A stretch of DNA of 64,000 nt from Lapillicoccus jejuensis (GTDB lineage Bacteria; Actinomycetota; Actinomycetes; Actinomycetales; Dermatophilaceae), in the NCBI RefSeq assembly GCF_006715055.1, contig NZ_VFMN01000001.1, forward strand, positions 434,001-498,000. Reading direction: 5' to 3'. Positions 52,859-62,418 of the stretch are shown here, one piece after another. Below the pieces are notes generated by a model. The model was not told where the DNA came from and searched no databases. It saw only the letters and a list, made by a program, of their open reading frames with translations. Each line of letters opens with the position of its first letter. Position 1 is the first letter of the stretch. The position numbers and the translations under genes are program-made.

Positions 52859-54076
52859 ATGGGGACGACGGCTCTGCTCATCATCGTGGTCGCGCTGCTC
52901 GCGCTCGGGCTCGGCGCCACCGCCGGCTGGACGCTCGCGCAGCTGCGGGCCACGGCGGCGTACGGCGCCCGCACCGCCGCCGCGGAGGCGGAGCGCGACG
53001 TCCTGCGCGAGCGGGTCGTGGACCTGGAGGCCTCGCTCGGGGAGACCTCCGAGACCGCCGCCCTGCTGGCGCCGCTGCGCGCCAGCCTGGACACGGTGGC
53101 CCGGCAGGTCCACGACCTCGAGCGCGACCGCGGCGACCAGTTCGCCCGGGTCGCCACCGAGCTCTCGCGGGTCCGCACCTCGACCACCGAGCTGGGCGAG
53201 CGGACGGCGACCCTCGTCGGCTCGCTGCAGGCGTCGTCCGTCCGCGGCGCCTGGGGGGAGGTGCAGCTGCGCCGCGTCCTCGAGCTGTCCGGCCTGCTCG
53301 CGCGGTGCGACTTCGACGAGCAGCCCACCCTGGCCGCGTCGGACGGTCGCCGGCTGCGCCCCGACGTCGTCGTCCACCTGCCCGGCGGCAAGCACCTCGC
53401 CGTCGACGCCAAGGCGCCGATGTCCTCGTTCCTCGCCGCCCAGGCCGAGGGCCTCGACGACGCCGAGCGCCGCCGGCTGCTCGGCGCCCACGCGAAGGCC
53501 CTGCGGGGGCACGTGGACACCCTCGCCGAGCGGGGGTACTGGGCCGCCCTCGACGTCTCGCCCGAGATGGTCGTCTGCTTCGTCCCGACCGAGGCGATGC
53601 TCACCGCGGCGCTGGCCGCCGCCCCGGGGCTGCACGAGCACGCGATGCGGCGCCGGGTCGTGCTCGCCTCCCCCGCGACGCTGTTCGCGCTGGTGCGCAC
53701 CGTCGCGTTCGCCTGGCAGCAGGAGGCGCTCGCCGGCAACGCCCGCGAGCTGCTCGCCGTCGGTCGCGAGCTGCACGACCGGCTCGGGCAGCTCGGACGC
53801 CACACCGCGGCGCTCGGGGGCGCGCTGCGGCGGTCCGTCGAGAGCTACAACGCGTTCGTCGGGTCGCTCGAGTCGCGGGTGCTCGTCAGCTCGCGCCGGA
53901 TGCAGGAGCTCGGGCTGGTCGGCGAGTCCCACCCCGTCCTCGAGCCGGTGACGTCGGCGCCCCGACCGCTCACCGCGCTCGAGCTGCTCGAGGCGCTCGA
54001 GCCGGACGTCGCGCGACCCGAGCTCGAGCTGCCCGCCGACGGGACGACCGGCGGCGGGGAGTCGCGGACCGCCTGA
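52859..54076 (+). CDS. rmuC: RmuC-family DNA recombination protein
   Basis: 405 residues. N-terminal membrane helix (ALLIIVVALLALGLGATAGW), a long coiled coil (residues about 40-120), then the nuclease-like core SSVRGAWGEVQLRRVLELSGLL ... RPDVVVHLPGGKHLAVDAKAPMSSF with the PD-(D/E)xK-type Asp and D-A-K. RmuC limits recombination between short inverted repeats. A Pro/Glu-rich tail follows. It ends 14 bases before the ispH stop on the opposite strand. Confidence 0.9.
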   Translation: MGTTALLIIVVALLALGLGATAGWTLAQLRATAAYGARTAAAEAERDVLRERVVDLEASLGETSETAALLAPLRASLDTVARQVHDLERDRGDQFARVATELSRVRTSTTELGERTATLVGSLQASSVRGAWGEVQLRRVLELSGLLARCDFDEQPTLAASDGRRLRPDVVVHLPGGKHLAVDAKAPMSSFLAAQAEGLDDAERRRLLGAHAKALRGHVDTLAERGYWAALDVSPEMVVCFVPTEAMLTAALAAAPGLHEHAMRRRVVLASPATLFALVRTVAFAWQQEALAGNARELLAVGRELHDRLGQLGRHTAALGGALRRSVESYNAFVGSLESRVLVSSRRMQELGLVGESHPVLEPVTSAPRPLTALELLEALEPDVARPELELPADGTTGGGESRTA

Positions 54077-54089
54077 CCCGCCGTCCGGC

Positions 54090-55103
54090 TCAGTGCAGGT
54101 GACCGGCGGCGGGGTCGTGGCGCAGCTGCTCCGGCTCGGCGCCGGAGCGGGCCTTGAGGTCGCGCCGCAGCTCGGTCGGCAGCGCGAAGAGCAGCGACTC
54201 CTCGGCGGCGGTGATCGTCTCGACGTCGCCGTACCCGCGCTCGGCCAGGTGCGCGAGCACGTCGCGGACGAGGACCTCGGGCACGCTCGCGCCGGAGGTC
54301 ACCCCCACCGTCGCCACGCCCTCGAGCCACGCGTCGTCGATCTCGTCGGCGTAGTCGACGAGGTACGAGGCCCGGGCGCCGTGCTCGAGCGCGACCTCGA
54401 CGAGGCGCACCGAGTTCGACGAGTTGCGCGAGCCGACCACGATGACGAGGTCGCACCGGTCGGCCATCTGCTTGACGGCCTGCTGGCGGTTCTGCGTGGC
54501 GTAGCAGATGTCGTCGCTCGGCGGGTCCTGCAGCGCGGGGAAGCGCTCGCGCAGCCGGCGGACCGTCTCCATCGTCTCGTCGACCGACAGCGTCGTCTGC
54601 GACAGCCAGACGACCTTCTCCGGGTCGCGCACCTGCACGTTCGGCACGTCGTCCGGGCCGTCGACGAGGGTGATGTGCTCGGGAGCCTCGCCGGCGGTGC
54701 CGACGACCTCCTCGTGGCCCTCGTGGCCGATGAGCAGGATGTCGAAGTCGTCGCCGGCGAACCGGACCGCCTCACGGTGGACCTTGGTGACGAGCGGGCA
54801 GGTCGCGTCGATGGTCTTCAGCCGCAGCCGGGCCGCCTCCTCGTGGACGACGGGGGCGACGCCGTGGGCGCTGAAGACGACGGTCGCGCCCTCCGGCACC
54901 TCCTGCGTCTCGTCGACGAAGACCGCTCCGCGCTTCTCCAGCGTCGAGACGACGTGGCGGTTGTGGACGATCTGCTTGCGGACGTAGACCGGCGGGCCGT
55001 AGAGCTCGAGGGCCTTCTCGACGGTGACCACCGCCCGGTCGACGCCGGCGCAGTAGCCGCGCGGGGCGGCGAGCAGGACCTGGCCGGTGGAGGGAGCGGA
55101 CAT
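54090..55103 (-). CDS. ispH: 4-hydroxy-3-methylbut-2-enyl diphosphate reductase
   Basis: 337 residues. The three Fe-S cysteines are in [24 protein letters not shown] and [10 protein letters not shown]; other hallmarks are VFSAHGVAP and [10 protein letters not shown]. It makes IPP and DMAPP in the last MEP-pathway step. The ATG at 55103 is fixed by TACGAT 6 bases upstream; an in-frame ATG at 55127 would place that promoter inside the gene. Divergent from xseA, as in mycobacteria. Confidence 0.95.
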   Translation of the reverse strand: MSAPSTGQVLLAAPRGYCAGVDRAVVTVEKALELYGPPVYVRKQIVHNRHVVSTLEKRGAVFVDETQEVPEGATVVFSAHGVAPVVHEEAARLRLKTIDATCPLVTKVHREAVRFAGDDFDILLIGHEGHEEVVGTAGEAPEHITLVDGPDDVPNVQVRDPEKVVWLSQTTLSVDETMETVRRLRERFPALQDPPSDDICYATQNRQQAVKQMADRCDLVIVVGSRNSSNSVRLVEVALEHGARASYLVDYADEIDDAWLEGVATVGVTSGASVPEVLVRDVLAHLAERGYGDVETITAAEESLLFALPTELRRDLKARSGAEPEQLRHDPAAGHLH

Positions 55104-55109
55104 GTCTCC

Positions 55110-55115
55110 ATCGTA
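55110..55115 (-). promoter_or_regulatory. -10 element (TACGAT) of ispH
   Basis: TACGAT, GGAGAC, ATG on the minus strand. It fixes the ispH start at 55103. Confidence 0.55.
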
Positions 55116-55129
55116 CGTTTCGGCCACGG

Positions 55130-55135
55130 CATACT
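55130..55135 (+). promoter_or_regulatory. -10 element (CATACT) of xseA
   Basis: CATACT, GCCCGG, GTG at 55142. Leaderless spacing; only 14 bp separate it from the ispH -10. Confidence 0.5.
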
Positions 55136-55141
55136 GCCCGG

Positions 55142-56383
55142 GTGACCCCGCCCGCCGAGCGCCGGCCGCTCCCGGAGAGGGCCGCGGACACCACCGCCGA
55201 GGAGCCGTGGCCGCTGCGGCTGCTCACCCTGAAGATCCAGGACTACGTCGAGAAGATGTCGGTCGTCTGGGTCGAGGGCCAGGTCGTGCAGCTCGACGTG
55301 CGCGGCACCCGGGCCTACCTCGTCCTGCGCGACGCCGACGTCGACATGTCGATGAGCGTGGGCATCTCGGTCAACGCCCTGCGGGCCATGCCGCCGCTCG
55401 CGCCGGGCGCCCGGGTGGTCCTGCAGGCCAAGCCGTCGTACTGGACCAAGCGCGGCTCGCTCAGCCTCGACGCCCGGCAGATCCGCCCCGTCGGGGTCGG
55501 CGACCTGCTGGCGCGCGTCGAGCAGCTCAAGCAGCTGCTGCACCAGGAGGGCCTCTTCGCCGCCGAGCGCAAGCGTCCGCTGCCCTTTTTGCCCCGCCGC
55601 GTGGGCCTCGTCACCGGACGCGAGAGCGCGGCCGAGCGCGACGTCGTCGAGAACGCCCGGCGGCGCTGGCCGTCGGTCCGCTTCGAGGTCCGCGAGGTCG
55701 CGGTGCAGGGCGTGACGACGGTGACCGAGGTCGTGCGGGCCCTGCAGGAGCTGGACGCGCACCCGGAGGTCGACGTCATCGTCGTCGCGCGCGGTGGGGG
55801 CTCCGCCGAGGAGCTGCTGCCCTTCAGCAACGAGACGATGCTGCGCGCCGTGGCCGCCGCCCTCACCCCCGTCGTCAGCGCCATCGGCCACGAGGTCGAC
55901 CAGCCGCTGCTCGACCTGGTCGCCGACTGGCGCGCCTCGACCCCCACCGACGCGGGCAAGGCCGTCGTCCCCGACGCCGCCGAGCAGCACGCCCTCGTCG
56001 AGGCCCTCCTCGGCCGGGCCGGCCGCGCCCTCGTCGGCCGGCTCGCGCACGAGCGGCACCGGGTCGACGCCCTGCGCTCGCGGCCCGTCCTCGCGGACCC
56101 GGGGGCGCAGCTCGTGCGCCACCGCGCCGACGTCGTCGCCCTGCGCGACCGCGGCCGCGAGCGGCTGCGCGGCCGGCTGCACCGCGCGCAGGACCAGGTC
56201 GACCACCTCGCCGCCCAGGTCCGCGCCCTGTCCCCCCAGTCGACCCTCGAGCGCGGGTACGCCGTCGTGCAGCACCCCGACGGCCGGCTGGTCACCGACC
56301 GCGCCGACGTCGAGGTCGACGAGCTGCTGCGGGTGCGCGTGGCCCGGGGCGACTTCGGCGTCCGCGCCGTAGGGACGGCTTGA
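55142..56383 (+). CDS. xseA: Exodeoxyribonuclease VII large subunit
   Basis: 413 residues. N-terminal OB-fold ([33 protein letters not shown]), core with [28 protein letters not shown] and [26 protein letters not shown], and a long helical C-terminal part ending [15 protein letters not shown]. It degrades single-stranded DNA with XseB. The small-subunit gene normally follows directly; here a FIST gene lies between. Confidence 0.95.
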   Translation: MTPPAERRPLPERAADTTAEEPWPLRLLTLKIQDYVEKMSVVWVEGQVVQLDVRGTRAYLVLRDADVDMSMSVGISVNALRAMPPLAPGARVVLQAKPSYWTKRGSLSLDARQIRPVGVGDLLARVEQLKQLLHQEGLFAAERKRPLPFLPRRVGLVTGRESAAERDVVENARRRWPSVRFEVREVAVQGVTTVTEVVRALQELDAHPEVDVIVVARGGGSAEELLPFSNETMLRAVAAALTPVVSAIGHEVDQPLLDLVADWRASTPTDAGKAVVPDAAEQHALVEALLGRAGRALVGRLAHERHRVDALRSRPVLADPGAQLVRHRADVVALRDRGRERLRGRLHRAQDQVDHLAAQVRALSPQSTLERGYAVVQHPDGRLVTDRADVEVDELLRVRVARGDFGVRAVGTA

Positions 56384-56454
56384 CCGCCGGTCTCGACCCA
56401 GATCGCTCGCACAACGAAGAAACTGGTCAGGCGGCCGGTCGCGCGGCCGATCAC

Positions 56455-56477
56455 CCGAGGGTCACCACGACCCTCGG
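56455..56477 (+). promoter_or_regulatory. Hairpin just upstream of the FIST gene
   Basis: CCGAGGGTC-ACCAC-GACCCTCGG, a 9-bp perfect stem 10 bases before the FIST ATG. The right arm runs into the GGAG ribosome-binding site (56476-56479), so folding could hide it. It could also be a protein-binding dyad. Confidence 0.45.
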
Positions 56478-56487
56478 AGCCACGCCC

Positions 56488-57651
56488 ATGACCGCAAGCG
56501 TCCAGACCGACGTCACCGCCGCTGCCCGCGCCCACGCCCGCGGGACCGCAGCGCAGGCCGTCGCCTCGGTCACGGCGCAGCTGCGCGGTGCGCTGGACGG
56601 GGTCGAGGCCGCAGTCGTCCTGTACTTCGCCTCGGCCGCGTTCTCCCCCGCCGACCTCGCCGCGCCGCTGGCGGCCGCCTTCGCCGAGGCCACGGTCATC
56701 GGCTGCTCGACCGCCGGCGAGTTCACCGACCAGACCGACGGCGTGGGCGGCCTCAGCACGTTGGCCCTCCCCGCCGGGCTCGTCCGGGCCCACCCGGCCG
56801 TGCTCGCCGACCTCCACGACCCCGTCATCGGCGCCCGGGCCGCGTTGGCCGACCTGGCGGTGCTCGCGGGAGAGGACCTGCGTGACCTCGACCCGACGCA
56901 GTGGTTCGGCCTGCTCCTCGTCGACGGCGTCCACGGCGCCGAGGAGAGCGTCAACGAGGAGATCGACGCCGCCGCCCCCCTGCTCGAGGTCGTCGGCGGC
57001 TCCGCCGGGGACGACCTCGCCTTCGAGCGCACCTGGGTCGCGGTCGGCGACCGGGTCAGCGAGTGCGGGATGGCCCTCGTCCTCGTCCACGCGACGGTGC
57101 CGTTCCGGGTGCTCCGGACCACGTCCTGCACCTCCACCGGGCGCCCTCTGCTCGTCACTCGCTGCGACGTCGCGACGCGGACGGTCCTCGAGCTCGACGG
57201 ACGCCCGGCGGCGGAGGTGTACGCCGCCGCGGTGGGTCACCCACGCGACGCCGTCGACACCCTCGACACCGTGTTCCCCCGGCACCCGGTCGGCCTGATG
57301 GTCGACGGGGACCCGTTCGTCCGCAGCCCCCAGCGGGTCGTCGCCGGGGGCGGCATCCGCTTCTCCTGCCAGATGGTCGAGGGGATGCGGGTCGACGTGC
57401 TCGACGCCGGCGACGTCGTGGCCGACACCGCGGCGGCGGTCCTGCAGGCGCGGGACGCCTTGGGCGCCGTCAGCGGTGCGGTGTTCTTTAACAGCGTCCA
57501 CCGTCGTCTCGTCCTCGCGGAGACCGACCGTCCCGGTGACTTCGTGCGCGCCCTGGGCGGGATCCCGTCCGCCGGGTTCCACACGTACGGCGAGAGCTGG
57601 CTGGGACACCTCAACCACACCCTCACCGGCATCGTGCTCGGTCGCCCCTGA
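56488..57651 (+). CDS. FIST domain sensory protein
   Basis: 387 residues: FIST N-terminal domain (about 20-215; AVVLYFASAAFSPADL, TVIGCSTAGEFTDQ, EVVGGSAGDDLAF) and FIST C-terminal domain (about 220-370; RPAAEVYAAAVGHP ... GAVFFNSVHRRLVLAE ... PSAGFHTYGESW). FIST domains are proposed to bind small ligands such as amino acids and usually feed a signalling partner; none is fused or adjacent. It lies between xseA and xseB, a place where no gene is usual. The ATG has GGAG 8 bases upstream. Confidence 0.85.
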   Translation: MTASVQTDVTAAARAHARGTAAQAVASVTAQLRGALDGVEAAVVLYFASAAFSPADLAAPLAAAFAEATVIGCSTAGEFTDQTDGVGGLSTLALPAGLVRAHPAVLADLHDPVIGARAALADLAVLAGEDLRDLDPTQWFGLLLVDGVHGAEESVNEEIDAAAPLLEVVGGSAGDDLAFERTWVAVGDRVSECGMALVLVHATVPFRVLRTTSCTSTGRPLLVTRCDVATRTVLELDGRPAAEVYAAAVGHPRDAVDTLDTVFPRHPVGLMVDGDPFVRSPQRVVAGGGIRFSCQMVEGMRVDVLDAGDVVADTAAAVLQARDALGAVSGAVFFNSVHRRLVLAETDRPGDFVRALGGIPSAGFHTYGESWLGHLNHTLTGIVLGRP

Positions 57652-57705
57652 GCGGTCGGCAGAGCCGGCCGGACGCCGGGTGGGCCCCGCATCGGCGACA
57701 CGCAG

Positions 57706-57711
57706 TAGCGT
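57706..57711 (+). promoter_or_regulatory. -10 element (TAGCGT) of xseB
   Basis: TAGCGT, eight bases, then the ATG at 57720. It gives xseB its own promoter after separation from xseA. Confidence 0.5.
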
Positions 57712-57719
57712 CGTGGCCC

Positions 57720-58094
57720 ATGACCCCGCCTCCCCCGCCGACCTCGCGGCGTGCCGCCGCCCGCTCCACGGGACCGCTCGCCGAGCCGGCGGCCGAGGAG
57801 CTCGCCGACGTCGCGGGGCTGGGCTACGAGCAGGCTCGCGACGAGCTGGCCCGGATCGTCGCCGGGCTCGAGGGTGGCCAGGTGCCGCTCGAGGAGAGCA
57901 TGCGGCTGTGGCGGCGCGGCGAGGCGCTCGCGGCGCACTGCACCGCCTGGCTCGACGGCGCCCAGCGCCAGGTCGAGGCGGCCACGACCGGCACGCCGCC
58001 CGACGGCGACGACGCCGAGGACGACGACCCGGACGACGACCCGGACGACGACGCCGAGGACGACGCCGACGACGCCGGGGGCGACGAGGCCTGA
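57720..58094 (+). CDS. xseB: Exodeoxyribonuclease VII small subunit with long acidic tail
   Basis: 124 residues; the family core is only about 70: LGYEQARDELARIVAGLEGGQVPLEESMRLWRRGEALAAHCTAWLDGAQRQVEA. A Pro/Arg-rich N-terminal extension precedes it, and a tail of about 30 residues almost wholly Asp/Glu follows. It is needed with XseA for ExoVII. The tail is built of GAC/GAG codons and could be a slippage product. Confidence 0.9.
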   Translation: MTPPPPPTSRRAAARSTGPLAEPAAEELADVAGLGYEQARDELARIVAGLEGGQVPLEESMRLWRRGEALAAHCTAWLDGAQRQVEAATTGTPPDGDDAEDDDPDDDPDDDAEDDADDAGGDEA

Positions 58095-58646
58095 TCAGCC
58101 CGCGGCGGGCTTCAGCGCGTCGACGAAGGCCGTGAGGTTCCCCGGGTCGCCCTTCGCGGTGACGACGGTCGTCAGGGCGGGCTGCTGGTCGACGAGGCTG
58201 GTCTGGTCGTGGGTGGCGTCGTACCGCTTCTCCCAGGTGCGCCCGGCGAGCTGCTCCGAGCCGACGACCGTGCCGCCGGTCGTCGCGGCGGAGATCCAGC
58301 CCGGGGAGACGTCCGCGGCCTGGCGCAGCAGGACGAACCCGTCGTCGGGGGTGGTCCAGCCGGTCTGCCAGGTGAGGATCTGGTCGGTGGTCGGCTGCAG
58401 CTGGGCCGTCGTCGGCGTCCAGCCCGACGGCAGACCCTGCGGCACGAGCAGGGCCAGACCGGTGCTGCGGGCGGCGTCACGGGCGACCCCTGCCGCGTCG
58501 ACGCTCGGCCGCGGCACCGAGGTCACCCGCGGCACGATGGCGACGAGCACGGCCACCAGCCCGAGGATGACGAGCAGGGAGCGGACGAGGTTGGAGGACG
58601 AGCCGAGGCTGTAGCGCGAGCGGCCGGCGGCGGGCTGCTGGGTCAC
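58095..58646 (-). CDS. DUF4245 membrane-anchored protein
   Basis: 183 residues. One N-terminal membrane helix (NLVRSLLVILGLVAVLVAIVPRV), then an exported domain: DAARSTGLALLVPQGLPSGWTPTTAQ ... TWQTGWTTPDDGFVLLRQAA. Matches DUF4245 (Rv1100 in M. tuberculosis, from memory), of unknown function. Stop directly abuts the xseB stop; divergent from glpX across 69 bp, as in mycobacteria. Confidence 0.85.
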   Translation of the reverse strand: MTQQPAAGRSRYSLGSSSNLVRSLLVILGLVAVLVAIVPRVTSVPRPSVDAAGVARDAARSTGLALLVPQGLPSGWTPTTAQLQPTTDQILTWQTGWTTPDDGFVLLRQAADVSPGWISAATTGGTVVGSEQLAGRTWEKRYDATHDQTSLVDQQPALTTVVTAKGDPGNLTAFVDALKPAAG

Positions 58647-58703
58647 CCCTCCATCGTCGCACCCCGGCGTCGTGGGCCCGGAAGCCCGCCCGCGACGGTC
58701 CCC

Positions 58704-58709
58704 TAGGCT
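58704..58709 (+). promoter_or_regulatory. -10 element (TAGGCT) of glpX
   Basis: TAGGCT, GCGGGC, ATG at 58716. Leaderless spacing. Confidence 0.55.
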
Positions 58710-58715
58710 GCGGGC

Positions 58716-59762
58716 ATGAGCACGCCGTCGTCGCCGCCGTCGTCGCAGCCGGTGGAGCTGGACCGTCCCGACCGCAACCTGGCCATGGAGCTCGTCCGGG
58801 TGACCGAGTCGGCCGCCATGGCCGCCGGGCGCTGGGTCGGGCGCGGCGACAAGAACTCGGCCGACGGCGCCGCCGTCGAGGCGATGCGCCGCCTCATCAA
58901 CGGCATCGCCATGGACGGCACCGTCGTCATCGGCGAGGGCGAGAAGGACGACGCGCCGATGCTCTACAACGGCGAGAAGGTCGGCGACGGCACCGGCCCC
59001 GCGGTCGACATCGCGGTCGACCCCGTCGACGGCACCACCCTCACCGCCAAGGGCATGAGCAACGCGGTCTCGGTCCTCGCCGCCGCCGAGCGCGGCACGA
59101 TGTTCGACCCGTCCGCCGTGTTCTACATGGACAAGCTCGCCACCGGCCCCGAGGCGGCCGACGTCGTCGACATCCGGCTACCCGTCGGGGAGAACATCCG
59201 CCGGATCGCCAAGGTCAAGAAGGAGCACCCCTCCGACGTCACGGTCGTCATGCTCGACCGCCCCCGTCACGCGCGGCTGGCCGAGGAGATCCGCGCGGCG
59301 GGCGCCCGGCTGTTCTACATCAGCGACGGCGACGTCGCGGGCGCGGTCATGGCCGCCCGCGAGGACACCGGCGTCGACCTGCTCGTCGGCACCGGCGGCA
59401 CCCCCGAGGGCATCATCGCCGCCTGCGCGATCACCTGCCTCGGCGGCGTGATCCAGGGCCGGCTCGCCCCCGTCGACGACGACGAGCGGCAGCGCGCCCT
59501 CGACGCCGGCCACGACCTCGACGCGGTGCTGTCGACCGGTGACCTCGTGCGGGGCGACTGCTTCTTCGTCGCGACCGGCATCACCGACGGCCAGCTGCTG
59601 CGCGGCGTCCGCTACGGCTCGCAGGCCGCCACCACCCACTCGCTCGTCATGCGCTCCCGCAGCGGCACCATCCGGGTCATCGAGGCCCGGCACTCCTTCG
59701 CCAAGCTCGCCGCCTACAGCGAACTCGGCTTCCTGCAGACCTTCGAGGACGGACCCCGATGA
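58716..59762 (+). CDS. glpX: Class II fructose-1,6-bisphosphatase
   Basis: 348 residues. Metal and substrate motifs [20 protein letters not shown] and [13 protein letters not shown]; also [21 protein letters not shown]. The sole type of FBPase in many actinobacteria, essential for gluconeogenesis. The stop overlaps the next ATG (ATGA), coupling it to a sugar kinase. Confidence 0.95.
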   Translation: MSTPSSPPSSQPVELDRPDRNLAMELVRVTESAAMAAGRWVGRGDKNSADGAAVEAMRRLINGIAMDGTVVIGEGEKDDAPMLYNGEKVGDGTGPAVDIAVDPVDGTTLTAKGMSNAVSVLAAAERGTMFDPSAVFYMDKLATGPEAADVVDIRLPVGENIRRIAKVKKEHPSDVTVVMLDRPRHARLAEEIRAAGARLFYISDGDVAGAVMAAREDTGVDLLVGTGGTPEGIIAACAITCLGGVIQGRLAPVDDDERQRALDAGHDLDAVLSTGDLVRGDCFFVATGITDGQLLRGVRYGSQAATTHSLVMRSRSGTIRVIEARHSFAKLAAYSELGFLQTFEDGPR

Positions 59763-60682
59763 CCGCACGCACCCTCGTCCTCGGCGAGGCCCTCATCGAC
59801 ATCGTGCGCCGCGCCGACGGGGCGAGCAGCGAGCACGTCGGCGGCAGTCCGCTCAACGTCGCGCTCGGCCTGGCCGCGCTCGGCGAGACGGTCGACTTCG
59901 CCACCCGGTACGGCGCCGACGAGCGCGGCCACCGCATCGGCGCCACCATCGCGGACGGCGGGGTGCACCCCGTGCCGGGCAGCGACGGTGCCGACCGCAC
60001 CTCGACCGCGGCCGCCACCCTCGACGCGGGCGGGGCGGCGACGTACGCCTTCGACCTGGTCTGGGACCTGCCGCCGACCCCGGTGTCGGACGACACGGGG
60101 CACCTGCACACCGGCTCGATCGCCGCCGTCCTCGAGCCGGGCGGCGAGCAGGTCGTCGCCGCGCTGCGGGGGGCCCGCGCGCGGGCCACGATCTCCTACG
60201 ACCCCAACGTGCGGCCGCAGATCATGACCGACCTCGACGCCGCGCGGGTGCGCATCGAGGAGGTCGTCGCCCTCAGCGACGTCGTCAAGGCCAGCGACGA
60301 GGACGTCGCCGCGCTCTACCCCGGGACCGCCGTCGAGGACGTGCTGCGCCGCTGGGGGGCGATGGGCCCGGCGCTCGTCGTCGTCACCCGGGGCGGCGAC
60401 GGCGTCCTCGTCGGGGTCACCCGCACCGGCGAGACGACCTCGGCGCCGACCCGCGCCACTCACGTCGAGGACACCGTCGGGGCCGGTGACTCGTTCATGG
60501 CCGGGCTGCTCTCGGGGCTGCTCGAGGCCGGTCTGCTCGGTGGGGCGCAGGCGCGCGGGCGCCTGGCGACCGCCGACCTCGCCGCCGTCATGCCGGCCCT
60601 CGAGCGGGGGCTCGCGACCAGCGGGCTCACCGTCGGCAGGTCGGGTGCCTACGCGCCGACCCGCGCCGAGATCGGTGCCTGA
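59759..60682 (+). CDS. PfkB-family carbohydrate kinase (fructokinase-like)
   Basis: 307 residues. LGEALIDIV at the start, [15 protein letters not shown], the anion hole and catalytic Asp in [20 protein letters not shown], and [11 protein letters not shown]. Probably phosphorylates fructose or a related sugar. It is coupled to glpX by ATGA, and its stop lies inside a hairpin shared with the opposing alpha-glucosidase gene; the neighbouring sugar locus fits a fructose/sucrose-type substrate. Confidence 0.87.
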   Translation: MTARTLVLGEALIDIVRRADGASSEHVGGSPLNVALGLAALGETVDFATRYGADERGHRIGATIADGGVHPVPGSDGADRTSTAAATLDAGGAATYAFDLVWDLPPTPVSDDTGHLHTGSIAAVLEPGGEQVVAALRGARARATISYDPNVRPQIMTDLDAARVRIEEVVALSDVVKASDEDVAALYPGTAVEDVLRRWGAMGPALVVVTRGGDGVLVGVTRTGETTSAPTRATHVEDTVGAGDSFMAGLLSGLLEAGLLGGAQARGRLATADLAAVMPALERGLATSGLTVGRSGAYAPTRAEIGA

Positions 60683-60697
60683 GAAGCAGGTTCTCAG
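60679..60697. terminator. Hairpin containing both stop codons of converging genes
   Basis: CTGAGAA-GCAGG-TTCTCAG. The left arm contains the kinase TGA (60680-60682), the right arm the glucosidase TGA on the minus strand (60694-60696). The arms are only 7 bp and less GC-rich than other hairpins here. Confidence 0.45.
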
Positions 60698-62418
60698 CTC
60701 AGGCGACGTCGGAGCACGACGCTCTCCCACGGGCGGAGCGTGCCGACGTCCGCCGGCCCGTCGCCGTGCGAGGGCACCAGGGCGTCGTACGGGGTCCATC
60801 CGGTGAGGTCGAGCTGGACCTGCGCCTCCTGCGACGAGCAGTTGGCGATCACGAGCAGCTCGGTGACCGGCGTCGTCCGGGTGAAGGCCCACACCTGCTC
60901 GTGGTCGGGCAGCAGGAGCGCGAAGCGACCCTCGACGACGGCCGGCTCCTCCTTGCGCAGCCGGATGAGCCGCCGGTAGTGCGCCAGCACCGAGTCGTCG
61001 TCCCCCTGCTGGGCGGCGACGTTGACGGTGACGTTCTCCGGGTTGACGCCGATCCACGGTGTGCCGGTGGTGAACCCCGCCGTCGGCGAACCGTCCCACG
61101 GCATCGGCGTCCGCGCGTTGTCGCGGCTGGTGCGGCGCAGCGCCACGAGCACGTCGGCAGGATCCTGCCCGGCCGCCACCGCGGCCCGGTAGTGGCCCCG
61201 CGACTCGATGTCGCGGTAGTCCTCGATCCGCTCGAACGGCACGTTGGCCATCCCGAGCTCCTCGCCCTGGTAGACGTACGGCGTGCCCCGGTGCAGGTGC
61301 AGCACGGTCGCGAGGGTCTTGGCCGAGGCCACCCGGTGCGCCGGGCCGTCGTCGCCGAACCTCGACACGGCGCGGGGCTGGTCGTGGTTGTCCCAGTACA
61401 GCGAGTTCCACCCCGCGTCGGCGAGGCCCTCCTGCCAGCGGGCCAGCGACGCCTTGAGGACGGGCAGGGCGAGCGGTCGGTGGTCCCACTTGCCGTCGCC
61501 GTGGTCGAGGTCGACGTGCTCGAACTGGAAGACCATGTCGACCTCGCGGCGCTGCGGGTCGGTGGCGAGGACGGCCTCCTCGACGGTGATGCCGGGGCAC
61601 TCCCCCACCGTCAGCACAGGGTGCTCGCGCCCGGCGAAGACCTCCTCGTGCATCTCGTGGAGGAACTCGTGCAGGCGGGGCCCGGTGATGAAGGCGGCTG
61701 ACCCGTCGGCCAGGGTCGGCTCGGCCGTCCCGGCCGATCCGGGGACCCCATCGGGCAGGTGGCCGTCCGGGCCGACCGTCTTGGAGATCATGTCGATGAC
61801 GTCCATCCGGAAGCCGTCGACCCCGCGGTCGAGCCACCAGCGCATCATCGCGTGGACGGCCGAACGCACCTGGGGGTTCTCCCAGTTGAGGTCGGGCTGC
61901 TTGCGGGAGAACAGGTGCAGGAAGTACTCACCGCTCGCCTCGTCCCACTCCCAGGCCGGCCCGGAGAAGAACGAGACCCAGTTCGTCGGCTCGGCCCCGG
62001 GCTCGCCGCCGACGTGGCCGGGCCGTGGGGGCGCCCACCAGTACCAGTCGCGCTTGTCGCTGGTGCGCGACGAGCGGGACTCGACGAACCACGCGTGCTC
62101 GTCGGACGTGTGGTTGACGACGAGGTCCATGACCAGCCGGATACCGCGCTCGTGGAGCGCGGCGACCAGCGCGTCGAGGTCCTCGAGCGTGCCGAAGACC
62201 GGGTCGATGGCCTGGTAGTCGCTGATGTCGTAGCCGTTGTCGTCCTGCGGCGAGGCGTAGACCGGCGACAGCCAGACGACACCGACCCCGAGGTCGGCGA
62301 GGTGGTCGACGTGCTCGAGGATGCCGCGCAGGTCGCCGATGCCGTCGCCGTCCGCGTCGGCGAACGAGCGCGGGTAGACCTGGTAGACGACCTGGTCGCG
62401 CCACCACGCGCCGCTCAT
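60694..62418 (-). CDS. GH13 alpha-glucosidase / oligo-1,6-glucosidase
   Basis: 574 residues, standard GH13 order: WWRDQVVYQVYPRSFADADGDGIGDLRGI, LVMDLVVNHTSDEHAWF, GFRMDVIDMI (nucleophile Asp), TVGECPG (acid/base Glu) and YWDNHDQPRAVSRFGDD. It hydrolyses alpha-1,4 or 1,6 glucosides in the cytosol after uptake by the neighbouring transporter. The ATG start overlaps the LacI stop (ATGA), so both are in one unit; sucrose- or trehalose-related activity cannot be excluded. Confidence 0.93.
   Translation of the reverse strand: MSGAWWRDQVVYQVYPRSFADADGDGIGDLRGILEHVDHLADLGVGVVWLSPVYASPQDDNGYDISDYQAIDPVFGTLEDLDALVAALHERGIRLVMDLVVNHTSDEHAWFVESRSSRTSDKRDWYWWAPPRPGHVGGEPGAEPTNWVSFFSGPAWEWDEASGEYFLHLFSRKQPDLNWENPQVRSAVHAMMRWWLDRGVDGFRMDVIDMISKTVGPDGHLPDGVPGSAGTAEPTLADGSAAFITGPRLHEFLHEMHEEVFAGREHPVLTVGECPGITVEEAVLATDPQRREVDMVFQFEHVDLDHGDGKWDHRPLALPVLKASLARWQEGLADAGWNSLYWDNHDQPRAVSRFGDDGPAHRVASAKTLATVLHLHRGTPYVYQGEELGMANVPFERIEDYRDIESRGHYRAAVAAGQDPADVLVALRRTSRDNARTPMPWDGSPTAGFTTGTPWIGVNPENVTVNVAAQQGDDDSVLAHYRRLIRLRKEEPAVVEGRFALLLPDHEQVWAFTRTTPVTELLVIANCSSQEAQVQLDLTGWTPYDALVPSHGDGPADVGTLRPWESVVLRRRLS

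Noticed and set aside
57990-58094. Frameshift in xseB
   Set aside because: The acidic tail is unusual but the frame is open to a normal stop that abuts the next gene. Neither other frame restores a known C-terminus.
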